Source: Novipirellula aureliae
Lineage (GTDB): Bacteria > Planctomycetota > Planctomycetia > Pirellulales > Pirellulaceae
NCBI RefSeq assembly: GCF_007860185.1
Contig: NZ_SJPY01000001.1
Location: 1,467,253-1,531,252, forward strand
Length of the DNA stretch: 64,000 bases
Direction: 5' to 3'
The position numbers were made by a program, and so were the translations under genes. Shown here piece after piece: positions 51,550 to 60,829 of the stretch (position 1 is its first letter; the number at the start of each line of letters is the position of its first letter). Under the pieces are notes generated by a model that ran no database searches, was not told the origin of the DNA, and worked only from the letters and a program-made list of their open reading frames with translations.

Positions 51550-52641
51550 CTAGGGCGTTTCGGTTTGCTCGGCGACCTTTAAAGAACCGGGGTAGTTGAG
51601 CACCAACTGTTTGATCGCAGTGCGAGTCAAGCCCGGTGACAAGTACTGAGCGAACGCGAAGTCGATCAGTTTCTGGTTTGCCTCTGACGTATAACCTACC
51701 AAATGCGGTTTCATATTACCGCCAACATTCGCGTCGACATCCAAGACTAACGTCTTGTCGTTCGGTTCAAACGATAAGTCATCCAAGTCGATCCAACGTC
51801 GTTGCGAGGCGACTCGCGTTTTGAAGTCGATCCGTCGCTCGAGTGGCTGATAGACGAGACTCCATTGTGTCATGTCGCCTTGAGCAACACTTTCAAGCGA
51901 TTTAAACGCATAGTCGATCTGCTGTTCTTTCGACATGTTGTTATCCGCTTTCTCGATCGCTTGAACGGCTTGGATGTAACGTCGCTCACTCGAGGATCGC
52001 AGATCGCGTGTCGTGTATGCACGATCGCAATCCGTGCATGTCGAATTCGTTAACGCGCACTGGGCCGTACCGGTTCCGTAGCGGACCACCGGTTGACCAT
52101 CGACAAACTCGACGACGGCAACGTCACCGGTCTGGTCGGTCACGAAGTAGTGAACACGTTCGACCGATGGCAATAGCGGCATCGGGTAAACCTCATCAAG
52201 ACTAGCGATCACCTCGCGAACGCTCTTTGCCGTATCGAGTTGATATTGAACCCACTGAATCACATTGACCGTCTTACCACCACGTGTTGGTTTCGGAAAC
52301 TGTGCTTCGTTTAACTGTAACAGATCGACCGTTAGCCCGACTTCATTCATTCCCGCAAAGGGAATTTCGCGGCCAAATTGGACAAACGAAACACTACCGT
52401 ATTTCGAAGTCCAACTCACAGGCTGCACCGGTGAAATTGCCGTTTTGCGAATTCGTCGTTGATTGACCACGATCATGCCTTCACCGAACATCCAATCATG
52501 ATTGCGGGCGACGATCAGATGCCCATTGTTCGAAAAACGCATGATCGTACAGGCCTGGGCGGCCGGCTGCGAACAACAGGATACAGTGACGAGTGCAGAA
52601 GCCATCACAACAAATTGAGTCGTTAGCCGTGCAATTTTCAT
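51550..52641 (-). CDS. Choloylglycine hydrolase / penicillin V acylase family protein
   Basis: A 363-residue secreted Ntn-hydrolase that should cleave non-peptide amide bonds. A signal peptide (MKIARLTTQFVVMASALVTVSCC) leads to AQACTIMRFSNNGHLIVARNHDW; after processing the catalytic Cys would be the first residue of the mature enzyme, with Arg and Asp of ARNHDW at the expected spacing. GMNEVGLTVDLLQL, the VNVIQWVQYQLDTAKSVREV segment and the LTNSTCTDC substrate-loop region fit the family; an Asn and a C-terminal Arg cannot be assigned by eye. A lipobox-like VSCCS precedes it. Substrate unknown (N-acyl amides, for example). The Met at 52641 gives the signal peptide. Confidence 0.85.
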   Translation of the reverse strand: MKIARLTTQFVVMASALVTVSCCSQPAAQACTIMRFSNNGHLIVARNHDWMFGEGMIVVNQRRIRKTAISPVQPVSWTSKYGSVSFVQFGREIPFAGMNEVGLTVDLLQLNEAQFPKPTRGGKTVNVIQWVQYQLDTAKSVREVIASLDEVYPMPLLPSVERVHYFVTDQTGDVAVVEFVDGQPVVRYGTGTAQCALTNSTCTDCDRAYTTRDLRSSSERRYIQAVQAIEKADNNMSKEQQIDYAFKSLESVAQGDMTQWSLVYQPLERRIDFKTRVASQRRWIDLDDLSFEPNDKTLVLDVDANVGGNMKPHLVGYTSEANQKLIDFAFAQYLSPGLTRTAIKQLVLNYPGSLKVAEQTETP

Positions 52642-52784
52642 ATTGAATATCCGGGGCTGAGTTCCAAAGTAAGTTCTTTGGCGAAGGACGCTATCACGAC
52701 GAAGATATGACTTCTTGCTACCCAAAGAGGTTGTCCGTTTTTTAATTCCAGTCAAGTCAATAATTTAACCACCTCCCTCAAACG

Positions 52785-53128
52785 GAGGAAGCCACTGAAA
52801 TTGTACCAACAAGCGTAGGCCGGAGGCCGAAACATCTCTGCCGGTGGCGTGAGCCCAATGGAATGGATCAGAGGAAGCCACTGAAATAGTAGCAACAAGC
52901 GTAGGCCGGAGGCCGAAACATCTCTGCCGGTGGCGTGAGCCCAATGGAATGGATCAGAGGAAGCCACTGAAATTGTACCAACAAGCGTAGGCCGGAGGCC
53001 GAAACATCTCTGCCGGTGGCGTGAGCCCAATGGAATGGATCAGAGGAAGCCACTGAAATTGTACCAACAAGCGTAGGCCGGAGGCCGAAATATCTCTGCC
53101 GGTGGCGTGAGCCACCGGAATGGATCAC
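52785..53128. repeat. Four 86-bp tandem repeats (GGCCGGAGGCCG family)
   Basis: The landmark GAGGAAGCCACTGAAA recurs at 52785, 52871, 52957 and 53043, exactly 86 bases apart. Each unit contains GTAGGCCGGAGGCCGAAA and TCTCTGCCGGTGGCGTGAGC. The units differ at only a few bases, so the expansion is recent. The length is not a multiple of three, arguing against coding function. Confidence 0.95.
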
Positions 53129-53240
53129 AAGCAAAATACTAGCCCGGAGGGCGACACACCAGCGATGACATATCGGCCTCCGGCCTGAAAACAATGCTGC
53201 TACTTCAGCAGTCTCCAGTAGGAGTAGGCGGTAGCCTTTT
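53129..53240. repeat. GGCCGGAGGCCG-family repeat, inverted remainder at locus 2
   Basis: Contains ACTAGCCCGGAGGGCGACAC, TCGGCCTCCGGCCTG and GCTGCTACTTCAGCAG, the inverted counterpart of sequence at 58300-58440. Together with the tandem units it forms a large imperfect palindrome. Confidence 0.75.
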
Positions 53241-53282
53241 TACGAGCTGCCGCGCAACCACTTGAAAATTTCACAACCAACG

Positions 53283-56200
53283 TTACAACGGTCTTAGCAT
53301 TTTTTGCAATTTCACCTCGTCGATCGGGTTCATCATTTCGACCGAACCGTCTGCTCTGAGGATAAGCAGTGGTATTTCTTCATTCGGCTCCACGTCTGTG
53401 TCCGTTAAGTCTTCGGGCTTGGTCCAAGGGACGCTTTTCTTACTGGTTAGGATCAATGCGGCGTTCGACGTGCCGCCGGTGAATTCGTCAACTGAATGCC
53501 CTGTGATCCCTAGCCCGCCGTCGTCGGTGGCGATCCCAAGGAAATTTGTTTCACCCTTGCGTTGGTCCGATGAAGCAAACGGAGTTCGGTACACGTCGGG
53601 CATCTGGTCCAACAGTGTGAGGTTATGCTCGCCATCCCAGGGTTCATCGAACCGATACTGTTCGAACAGCTCCTGCTGCTCAATGAACGGCAAAAGAGCG
53701 ACCCGCCAGCTAAACGGATATGGATCTTTATCACCATTGCTGCCGCCACGCCTCCCCTCTCGCACGTTCTGGCTGCCAGGAAACTTGCGGTAGGCATCGT
53801 GAAAGTTATGAAACGCGATTCCAATCCGCTTCATCGAATTGACCGTATTGACGATCGATCGCGCAGGAGCCTGAGACTGTGCGGACTCAGCGACTTCATC
53901 CAACGAAAACGCTTGGTAGCGAATCAAATCATTCAAGACGGTTAACCATACAGGCCCCGTCTTATCAACTAGTCCTGGTAGCTCTTGCGGCGACCGCGGG
54001 ATGTCACCCATTCGCTGCAGGACGAGGTTCGGAAATCCATCTTCGTCTGTAAAATCACGTGGGCGTCTGTTGCCAGTTTTGGCCGCAAGTCGCAACGTTC
54101 CGTCGGATTCGAATTCATAAATACCAAGCGCTGTTAGTGGACGGGGGAACCGCATCGCCATATCTATCTCGTTACCACTCCATTCGCTATCGAGCGACAA
54201 GGTTCCGAGTAAGATCAAACCGACCCTTGGATGTGTGAAGTAGTAGATCCGCTGACCATCAATGGCCACCAGCAGCGGATGTGTTTTGATACCGTTACTC
54301 GCAGCTTCGCCGATCCAAACACCCTGAAGACGATACAAGTCATTGCGCGCGTTCGTCGCTCCAAATTCATTAGGCAAATCGGGCTGACGCAAGCCGCCAT
54401 CGAGAGTCCGCATGATATCCTGAACTTCTTGCTCGCTAAACGCACCGGTTATCCTCGCTGTTTTACGAATTTCTGAACGGATCTTGGGGGCTACCGCAAT
54501 CGTTCCTTCGGATACGATCGCCAGGGGATGTCCCATGTTGTTTCGAGTCAGTAATTGAAATTTTGTTGCCAAAATGTCGTCAAATTCAACTTCGAGGCAA
54601 CTACTTTGGTTTGCATCGAATGTCGTCCGCAGACTTGGCGCGTGTTGTTTTAATTCACCCCATTCGATTCGGTTCGCTGACGAACCGGATGCGAGTGCGT
54701 ATCGATTGCCATTGTAATTTTCAACAATTGGAGCTGCCACATCCTCTTTCAACTTGATCCAAATACCGGTATCCGTCGTCACGACTTTATCATGCTTTGG
54801 ATCAGAACTAATTTGGCTATGCAACAGAGCTTTCGCTGCAGACAATTCGGCATCGGATACTTCATCCGAGTTCAGCAGAACGATAAAGCCCAATGGTTCA
54901 TAGGGCCGAATGGTGCCGTCTCCAATTTCCACAACAGGTGCCAGTTCTCCTTGGGAAACCTGTCCCGTAATCTCACTACGCTGCCCTGGTGTTACCCCTG
55001 GCGTCTCCGTAATCGTCACTTGGCTACCCGCCGGTGCATTGACTTGCGTCTTCGTTCCATCGGGATACTCAATCGTGATGGTGATTCCCAACACGAGGCC
55101 AACGACAAGTCCCATTAGCCCCGTAGCGAGGGCGACCCAGATCGGTACGTGGCGATCTCTCTCTGCTTGGGTTTGCGTACTTCTAGCGGCAACAGCTACC
55201 GGAACGTATTTGGTTTGACTAAGTCGCATCAGATCATTGCCGACCGTAAACGGCTCCAATCGCTCGGCGATTTCCATTGGCGACTGCGGCCGTTTCGTGG
55301 GATCTTTTTGCAGCATTGAATCGACCAAGGACGCCAATTCTTTTGGCGCATCGGGCAAACACTGTTTCAGCCGCGGTGCAGGAGTCGAGACGTGGGCGGT
55401 CATTTTGGCGAACGGGGTTTCGTGGTTCTCGTCGGCAAAGGGAGCATGACCGGTGAGCAGTTTCATCAGGGTGCAGCCGAGCGAATAAATGTCCGCTCGG
55501 ATATCGACGCTGCGGCTATCGGTTACTTGCTCTGGTGCGATGTAGTCGGCGGTTCCCATCGTTTGGCCCGTTCCCGTCAATTCGGGGCCAGCGATCTCGG
55601 GATGATCGGGATCGCCATATTCGAAGCGTGCCAAACCGAGGTCCAACAGTTTCACTTCACCCGAACGACTGAGCATGATGTTGGACGGTTTGACGTCGCG
55701 GTGTACGAAACCTTGGCTATCGGTGTAGGCCAAAGCCACGGCGACTTGGCGAATGATCTGGCAGGCATCGGCGATCCCCAGTGGCCCGCTGCTTTGAACC
55801 AACTGGCCTAAATCCAAACCATCGATAAACTCGGTGACCAAGACCGCCGTCCCTTCGATCTCGCGGGCGTCATGGGCGGTAACGATGTTGGGATGACTCA
55901 ATTGTCCTACCGCACGCATTTCGGCTTCAAAACGCTGGCGCATGCGTGGATCGGACAGCCGATGGGTGGCGAGTACCTTGAGGGCAACTTGGCGGCCAAG
56001 TTTGTTATGCCGCGCCAAATAGACGCTGCCCATCCCACCGCGTCCGAGCGGGCGAGTGACCTCGTATTCACCGATTTGTCGAGGCAATTCCGCCGTGTTT
56101 GCTAACACCGCCAAAGCTTTCGCCACCGCCGTTTGGCAGCTAGGTTCGTGGGCAAACGAGGCCAAGGGATCGGGTTGGCGTAGTTCAGCGATCAACGAAT

Positions 56201-56357
56201 CCTCACCGTCGTCGATCGTCTCGAGCGCCGACGCGCACGATTCGCACTCACGCAGATGCTCAAAAATCGAATCGGACTGTGTCTCGGGTAAACGGCCCGA
56301 CGCGTAGGCTCGCAGCCGCGTCGCTGGCGGGCACTCGGTGGGTGTTACGGTCATCAT
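53283..56357 (-). CDS. Ser/Thr protein kinase with SecD-P1-like and DUF1559-like C-terminal domains
   Basis: A 1,024-residue membrane kinase. Order: zinc-finger-like anti-sigma segment (HLRECESCASAL, 34-45), kinase domain with GRGGMG (105-110), VALKV (Lys127), HRDVKPSN (Asp221), DLG (239-241), APE (274-276); membrane helix (about 405-425); then outside the membrane a segment resembling the SecD P1 head (YEPLGFIVLL, then KFQLLTRNNMGHPLAIVSEG, APKIRSEI, ARITGAFSEQEVQDI; about 486-655), a lipocalin-like TIGR03067-type segment (RNDLYRLQGVWIG...), and a DUF1559-like part (NSMKRIGIAFHNFHDAYRKFPGS, LLPFIEQQELFEQY). The ATG at 56357 has GAGGAG upstream. It is divergent from an ECF sigma gene 71 bases away, so the two probably form a signalling pair. 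Confidence 0.92.
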   Translation of the reverse strand: MMTVTPTECPPATRLRAYASGRLPETQSDSIFEHLRECESCASALETIDDGEDSLIAELRQPDPLASFAHEPSCQTAVAKALAVLANTAELPRQIGEYEVTRPLGRGGMGSVYLARHNKLGRQVALKVLATHRLSDPRMRQRFEAEMRAVGQLSHPNIVTAHDAREIEGTAVLVTEFIDGLDLGQLVQSSGPLGIADACQIIRQVAVALAYTDSQGFVHRDVKPSNIMLSRSGEVKLLDLGLARFEYGDPDHPEIAGPELTGTGQTMGTADYIAPEQVTDSRSVDIRADIYSLGCTLMKLLTGHAPFADENHETPFAKMTAHVSTPAPRLKQCLPDAPKELASLVDSMLQKDPTKRPQSPMEIAERLEPFTVGNDLMRLSQTKYVPVAVAARSTQTQAERDRHVPIWVALATGLMGLVVGLVLGITITIEYPDGTKTQVNAPAGSQVTITETPGVTPGQRSEITGQVSQGELAPVVEIGDGTIRPYEPLGFIVLLNSDEVSDAELSAAKALLHSQISSDPKHDKVVTTDTGIWIKLKEDVAAPIVENYNGNRYALASGSSANRIEWGELKQHAPSLRTTFDANQSSCLEVEFDDILATKFQLLTRNNMGHPLAIVSEGTIAVAPKIRSEIRKTARITGAFSEQEVQDIMRTLDGGLRQPDLPNEFGATNARNDLYRLQGVWIGEAASNGIKTHPLLVAIDGQRIYYFTHPRVGLILLGTLSLDSEWSGNEIDMAMRFPRPLTALGIYEFESDGTLRLAAKTGNRRPRDFTDEDGFPNLVLQRMGDIPRSPQELPGLVDKTGPVWLTVLNDLIRYQAFSLDEVAESAQSQAPARSIVNTVNSMKRIGIAFHNFHDAYRKFPGSQNVREGRRGGSNGDKDPYPFSWRVALLPFIEQQELFEQYRFDEPWDGEHNLTLLDQMPDVYRTPFASSDQRKGETNFLGIATDDGGLGITGHSVDEFTGGTSNAALILTSKKSVPWTKPEDLTDTDVEPNEEIPLLILRADGSVEMMNPIDEVKLQKMLRPL

Positions 56358-56428
56358 TGCATTCTCCTCGAAAGTAGACCACATTGTAGGGGGTATACTG
56401 AGATAAACGCGAACGTCTGACACCAAGA

Positions 56429-57031
56429 TTGCAAAACGTGCCTTTTCCACCCGATCGCCCCGAACATCCGACGCTTTCATCCGCGTGGTTGATGGGAGCC
56501 AAGCAAATGGATTCCGATGCTTGGAGCCGATTGGTGACCACATTCGGACCGATCGTCTATCGTTGGTGCCGCGCATCGAGTGTGCCGATGTCCGATGCTG
56601 CCGACGTGGTTCAGGAGGTGTTTGCAACCGTCGCACGTGGGATCGGCGACTTTGAACGTCAGAAAGACAAGGGAAGTTTTCGCAGTTGGCTGGCCACGAT
56701 TACTCGCCGTCGGACCGCCGATTACTTTCGTCGCGCCGCCAAAGCACAGGCCGCCGCGGGTGGCACCGATGCGATGCTACGACTTGAGCAACATGCCGAA
56801 TCGCTCGACTCGACCATCAATGAATCGAATGTTCAAGCCGCGATCTCGCAGCAAATGCTCGGGCAAGTACGAGCTGAATTTGAACCGACAACTTGGGATG
56901 CGTTTTGGCTAACCACCATCGAAGAGAAACCGGCAAGCGAAGTCGCTGAACTCACCGGCCTCTCTCGAGCGAGCGTCTACCAAGCGAAATCACGCATCCT
57001 TAGAAGATTGCGGCAACGCTTAGAAAGGTGA
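56429..57031 (+). CDS. ECF RNA polymerase sigma factor (second)
   Basis: A sigma-70-like factor of up to 200 residues. Region 2: SDAWSRLVTTFGPIVYRWCRASSVPMSDAADVVQEVFATVARGIGDFERQKDKGSFRSWLATITRRRTADYFRR; region 4: TWDAFWLTTIEEKPASEVAELTGLSRASVYQAKSRILRRLRQRL. The set FR.WL..It.r...D..RR is typical of planctomycete kinase-linked ECF factors. The first codon is uncertain (TTG 56429 or GTG 56438). It is divergent from the kinase at 53283, whose N-terminal zinc-finger-like segment could hold it; this is an inference from known kinase-ECF pairs. Confidence 0.9.
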   Translation: MQNVPFPPDRPEHPTLSSAWLMGAKQMDSDAWSRLVTTFGPIVYRWCRASSVPMSDAADVVQEVFATVARGIGDFERQKDKGSFRSWLATITRRRTADYFRRAAKAQAAAGGTDAMLRLEQHAESLDSTINESNVQAAISQQMLGQVRAEFEPTTWDAFWLTTIEEKPASEVAELTGLSRASVYQAKSRILRRLRQRLER

Positions 57032-57087
57032 GCAGCGGCCAACGATGGTTTCGATGCAGCCGCTCAGTGCCAATCACTCAGTAGCAG

Positions 57088-58017
57088 TCACTCACTGACG
57101 GGGTTCACTTGCATTTCCATTTTCATCTCGGTCTGCATCTTTTGCGTTTGATCCGCGACGACGATCGACATATTCGCAATCGTTTCAATGGCCACCTTTG
57201 ACGATATAGGAAAAAGGGAAGACTCTAAGATCTTACTGCTTCCTTCACCGCTGGATGTCAATGAATCAAGTTGCATGGAGGTACCTGCGGGAAGCATAGC
57301 ATTCTTAATTTCTTGCGGGTCTGCTTTTTGACTGACTCCAATTTTCATCTGAAACCCGTTGTCATCGATCGATTCGATTTCATGAGTCGAAGTTTGCGTC
57401 AGCTTCATCCCATTGACTTCGAGCTTTTGGACGACTTGCCACTTGGCTCCCATTCCGATCGCTTCCGTGGGGACGGGAGAACTCAGTTTATCCATTGAAT
57501 CTTGCATGCCTTCTAGCATCTGTTTGATCGATGGAGCGAGCCCCTCGGGGATATCAAATTCCCCTTTTTGCATCACCCCACAATTCGACACGATGCCGCG
57601 TCCCGTCGCACCGATCATCGGCTTGAGCATGGTTCGTATCGTCTCGGCGAGTGGAGAAGGGTTATTGGGATCATCGACCACATCCACGTCGGTGTAGGTA
57701 TAGTCGAAGGAGATATCGCCATTGGTCGCAACTTCGGTAACTTCGACCAGCATAACCATTTTTTGAGCTGGAACGCTCTGGGACGGCATTTTGTTTCCAT
57801 TCACGTTGATCGACTGGTCCATTTTCACAGTCATCACCGCGGTCTGTTTGTCACCGACCTGCGGTGTGAAGCGAACTTCGCGACGAGGCGAGCTGCCTGG
57901 TTCGAGCAAATCAACCGAAACACCTGGCTTCTCTGCCACCGTTTCCGCCTGCATGGGGCTGGCAAACTGCAGATAGCACAAAACGAAACATAAGTAGAAT
58001 GGGAACGATCGACGCAT
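57088..58017 (-). CDS. Secreted protein of unknown function
   Basis: A 309-residue protein with signal peptide MRRSFPFYLCFVLCYLQFASPMQA and a mature part that looks like a single beta-rich domain (VRFTPQVGDKQTAVMTVKMDQSINVNG, MVMLVEVTEVATNGDISFDYTYTDVDV, GMGAKWQVVQKLEVNGMKLTQTSTHEI, ESSLFPISSKVAIETIANMSIV). The pattern resembles DUF6263-type proteins of planctomycetes, but I make no firm family call. It may share a convergent arrangement with the ECF gene at 56429. Function unknown. Confidence 0.75.
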   Translation of the reverse strand: MRRSFPFYLCFVLCYLQFASPMQAETVAEKPGVSVDLLEPGSSPRREVRFTPQVGDKQTAVMTVKMDQSINVNGNKMPSQSVPAQKMVMLVEVTEVATNGDISFDYTYTDVDVVDDPNNPSPLAETIRTMLKPMIGATGRGIVSNCGVMQKGEFDIPEGLAPSIKQMLEGMQDSMDKLSSPVPTEAIGMGAKWQVVQKLEVNGMKLTQTSTHEIESIDDNGFQMKIGVSQKADPQEIKNAMLPAGTSMQLDSLTSSGEGSSKILESSLFPISSKVAIETIANMSIVVADQTQKMQTEMKMEMQVNPVSE

Positions 58018-58658
58018 GGAATGTCTCTTTTGTTGGTTAGAGGGCAGCCGCACAGCGGAGGATCGCTACGACCGTACCGCCAGTATAACAATTTTCAGTA
58101 TAGCAAGTTTGCCGATCAAGCATGGTGGTTCACGCGCTCAATGTTAGTGTCGTATTCGTTTTGGCTCGGTTTTACCGCGCAGCGGTTACAGCGATTAGCC
58201 ATCGTTCGCGGAGCGGACCGATGGTTCGGAGAAATCATCGATGGTATCGACCCTGGAGGGCGTCGCAGCTACGACGCGCTCCGGAGACTGCTATAGTAGT
58301 ACCATTGTTTTAAGGCCGGAGGCCGACATATCCTTGTCGGTGGCGTAAGCCACCGGATCAGAGGCGTTTAAGTCGCCGCAAGGCCGGAGGCCGACACATC
58401 ATCGCTGGTGTGTCGCCCTCCGGGCTAGTGGTTCAGTTATCATCCTTGCCATTGGGCTCACGCCACCGGCAAGGATGTTTCGGCCTCCGGCCTAGGTTCG
58501 TTGCTACTATCTCAGCAGTCGAAATGCACGTGTTCCTCCGAATCTGGCAGTGATCGCTTCGCTCGACCGCCCGCAAATTGCTGAGATTCCTTTCGGGATC
58601 AAAACCTGAGTCATGACAAGTCCAACGGACGGGGTTTCGACTATCCGTAGGGAAGGCA
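58018..58658. other. Repeat-containing intergenic region
   Basis: These 641 bases hold the third locus of the GGCCGGAGGCCG family (58290-58515). The rest, including 58018-58290, shows no gene that I can support. Confidence 0.6.
58290..58515. repeat. GGCCGGAGGCCG-family repeat, locus 3
   Basis: Two direct GGCCGGAGGCCGACA units (58316 and 58391) are followed by the inverted form TCGGCCTCCGGCCTAGG (near 58480) and TTGCTACTATCTCAGCAG. ACACATCATCGCTGGTGTGT is a short internal hairpin. It matches pieces of loci at 45860 and 52785. Confidence 0.85.
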
Positions 58659-60437
58659 TTAGAAGTCGCTTAGCTCGAGCCATCGTTCTTCGCAGCCGGC
58701 GAGTTCTTTTTCAAGTTCTTGAATTTGCTCGTGCAATTTCATTGCGGCGTCGGGCTTGGTCTCGGTTAGCATCTGCTCGTTAAGCTTTCGTTTTTCTTCA
58801 TCAAGCCTGGCGATCTTCTTTTCTAGATTTTTGACTTCCTTTTCAGCCTTGCGTTGATCGCGAACGTTTTGTCGATAATCCTTGCCGGTTGGCTTGGATG
58901 AAGAGCCGGCTTTCGAATTTCCCACTTTGGCGTTTCGTTCGCGCTCGCCATCGTCGACTTCCTTCTCGACCGATTCCAAATAGGTATCGTAGTCACCAAA
59001 GTAATTCTTGACGCTGCCGTCACGGACTTCGATGACACAGGTCGCCACACGGTGCATGAAGTGACGATCGTGACTGGTGAAGATCACCGTGCCTTTGTAT
59101 TGCAGCAGTGCTTCGGCGAGTGCTTCGACCGTTTCGACATCGAGGTGGTTACCTGGTTCGTCGAGCACGAGCACGTTGGCGTTTCCGAGTAGCAGTCCCG
59201 CCATGCACAACCGAGCACGCTCGCCGCCGCTAAGCACCTTGACCTTTTTGTTGATTTGGTCGTCGCGAAACAGCAGCGCCCCGGCCATCGCCAGCAATTC
59301 TTGGCGAGTCGTATCTTGGTTGCTGTGGTATTCCAGATGATCGATCACCGTGTGCCGTTCATCGAGGCTGGTGTAGACATGCTGAGCATAGGTCCCGACT
59401 TCGACGCCATAGCCCCACTTCATGTCGCCATCGAGTGGTTCAAGTGAATCGACGATCGTCCGCAGCAGCGTCGTTTTCCCTTGGCCGTTGTCACCAACGA
59501 TCGCAGCTCTTTGGCCATGTTCGAGTTCGAGTGTAATGTTCTCGGCAACCCGATTATCGGGATAGCCGATTGCCAAATCGTTGCAGCGAAAAACCGTTCC
59601 TTGTCGCGGATCCACGCGAGGAGCACGCATGTGGACGGTTGGTTCGTCGGTTTGAATTTCGGTCGTCTGCAATCGTTCGAGTTGCTTCGCTTTACTTTTT
59701 GCCTGGCTGGCGGTCGAAGCGTTGGCGCGATTCTTTTCGATAAATCGCTGCAGTTGTTTCTGCTTGGCCATCACCGTTGCGTTGACCCGGCGATCGTGTT
59801 CGCGGCGTTCTTCGCGGTATTCCAAGAAGGGACCTATTTTTCCTGAGAACATCGTCAGCTTTCCGCGTGACAGTTCGAGCGTTTGCGAGCAGGTCGCTTT
59901 GAGGAACGATCGATCGTGGCTAACGATCAGAGCCGCCTTGTTGAATTCACGCAAAAAGTGCTCGAGGAGAATCTGGGTCCGCAGATCGAGAAAGTTGGTC
60001 GGCTCGTCGAGCATTAACAGGTTGGGATCGTGTAGCAGCAGCGCCGCCAATTTGACACGCGTTTGCCAGCCCCCCGAAAGCGCCTTGACGGGGCCTTCGA
60101 GGTATTCGCCTTTGAGCTCGAATTGCCCGGCCACTTGCCCGCACCGCCATTCGGGTTGGTCGCTGTCTCGCATCAAGAAATCGAGAGCCGATTCCCCGGC
60201 GTGGAACGGATCGTGTTGTCGAAGGTAACCGATTCGCAGCGAGGGATGCCGGATAATTTCGCCCTGCTCCAACTCTTCTTCGCCGAGCAGAACGCGGAGC
60301 AGCGTCGATTTGCCAGCCCCATTGCGGCCAATGAACCCAACTTTGACATCGTCGACCAGCGAGACATCGGCATTGTCGAGAACCACTTGATCTCCGTATC
60401 GCTTGACAGCTTCTCGTAATTGCAGCAGTACAGCCAT
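58659..60437 (-). CDS. ABC-F family ATPase (Uup/EttA type)
   Basis: A 592-residue soluble protein with two ABC domains and no membrane segment, a ribosome-associated translation factor family. Domain 1: Walker A GRNGAGKS (37-44), signature LSGGW (120-124), Walker B LLMLDEPTNFLD (140-151). Linker: charged helices (YREERREHDRRVNATVMAKQKQLQRFIEKN, about 207-262). Domain 2: Walker A GDNGQGKT (315-322), LSGGERARL (402-410), VLVLDEPGNHLD (422-433), where Gly replaces the usual Thr of DEPTNHLD. The C-terminal coiled coil (RKAEKEVKNLEKKIARLDEEKRKLNEQM) is typical of Uup/YdiF. Single-gene unit. Confidence 0.94.
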   Translation of the reverse strand: MAVLLQLREAVKRYGDQVVLDNADVSLVDDVKVGFIGRNGAGKSTLLRVLLGEEELEQGEIIRHPSLRIGYLRQHDPFHAGESALDFLMRDSDQPEWRCGQVAGQFELKGEYLEGPVKALSGGWQTRVKLAALLLHDPNLLMLDEPTNFLDLRTQILLEHFLREFNKAALIVSHDRSFLKATCSQTLELSRGKLTMFSGKIGPFLEYREERREHDRRVNATVMAKQKQLQRFIEKNRANASTASQAKSKAKQLERLQTTEIQTDEPTVHMRAPRVDPRQGTVFRCNDLAIGYPDNRVAENITLELEHGQRAAIVGDNGQGKTTLLRTIVDSLEPLDGDMKWGYGVEVGTYAQHVYTSLDERHTVIDHLEYHSNQDTTRQELLAMAGALLFRDDQINKKVKVLSGGERARLCMAGLLLGNANVLVLDEPGNHLDVETVEALAEALLQYKGTVIFTSHDRHFMHRVATCVIEVRDGSVKNYFGDYDTYLESVEKEVDDGERERNAKVGNSKAGSSSKPTGKDYRQNVRDQRKAEKEVKNLEKKIARLDEEKRKLNEQMLTETKPDAAMKLHEQIQELEKELAGCEERWLELSDF

Positions 60438-60482
60438 GCTTCTTGTTTGCTAATTGAATTGAAAGTTTGAACGCGAGTGCTA

Positions 60483-60540
60483 TGTCAGATCGAAAGGTCA
60501 GACCGAAGGGTCAGATCGAAGGATTAGGTCGGAGGATTAG
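60483..60540 (+). repeat. Degenerate 13-bp tandem repeats
   Basis: Units GTCAGATCGAAAG, GTCAGACCGAAGG, GTCAGATCGAAGG, ATTAGGTCGGAGG and a partial ATTAGG follow each other. No function can be assigned. Confidence 0.8.
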
Positions 60541-60823
60541 GGTGGCGAAACCCACGAAGGGTTTCGGTCTTTTCCCTAAAGCGGCAAAAGCCTTGACGAC
60601 CTCCGCTTCGGCCCCAGCCCCAAAACGGGGCATTGACCAAGCACCAGCATCTCTGAAGGAGTCCCGATTTTATCACTGTTATTGAAAATGCATACCGTCA
60701 CTGCAACCGTTATCGCCGCATTTGATGTTACTTCGCGGCGAGGCCACCTTAAGGAATTACAACTTTCCGCGAATTTCTTGGCGAACTACACTAGGAACAT
60801 GCGGACGGATCTTTTAGATTTCC

Positions 60824-60829
60824 TATAAT
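60824..60829 (+). promoter_or_regulatory. Candidate -10 box for sucA
   Basis: A perfect TATAAT 80 bases before the sucA start. No convincing -35 is seen 16-18 bases upstream. Confidence 0.3.

Larger units (their letters stand above)
52642..53282. other. Repeat-filled intergenic region
   Basis: Most of these 641 bases are the GGCCGGAGGCCG-family repeat with four 86-base tandem units (52785-53128) and its inverted remainder (53129-53240). No gene is seen. Confidence 0.7.

Noticed and set aside
52642-52755. N-terminal extension of the Ntn-hydrolase
   Set aside because: The Met at 52641 begins a clear signal peptide; the extension is basic and would bury it.
52785-53128. Regular 86-bp repeats considered as a CRISPR array
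   Set aside because: The units are contiguous without unique spacers and no cas gene is near.
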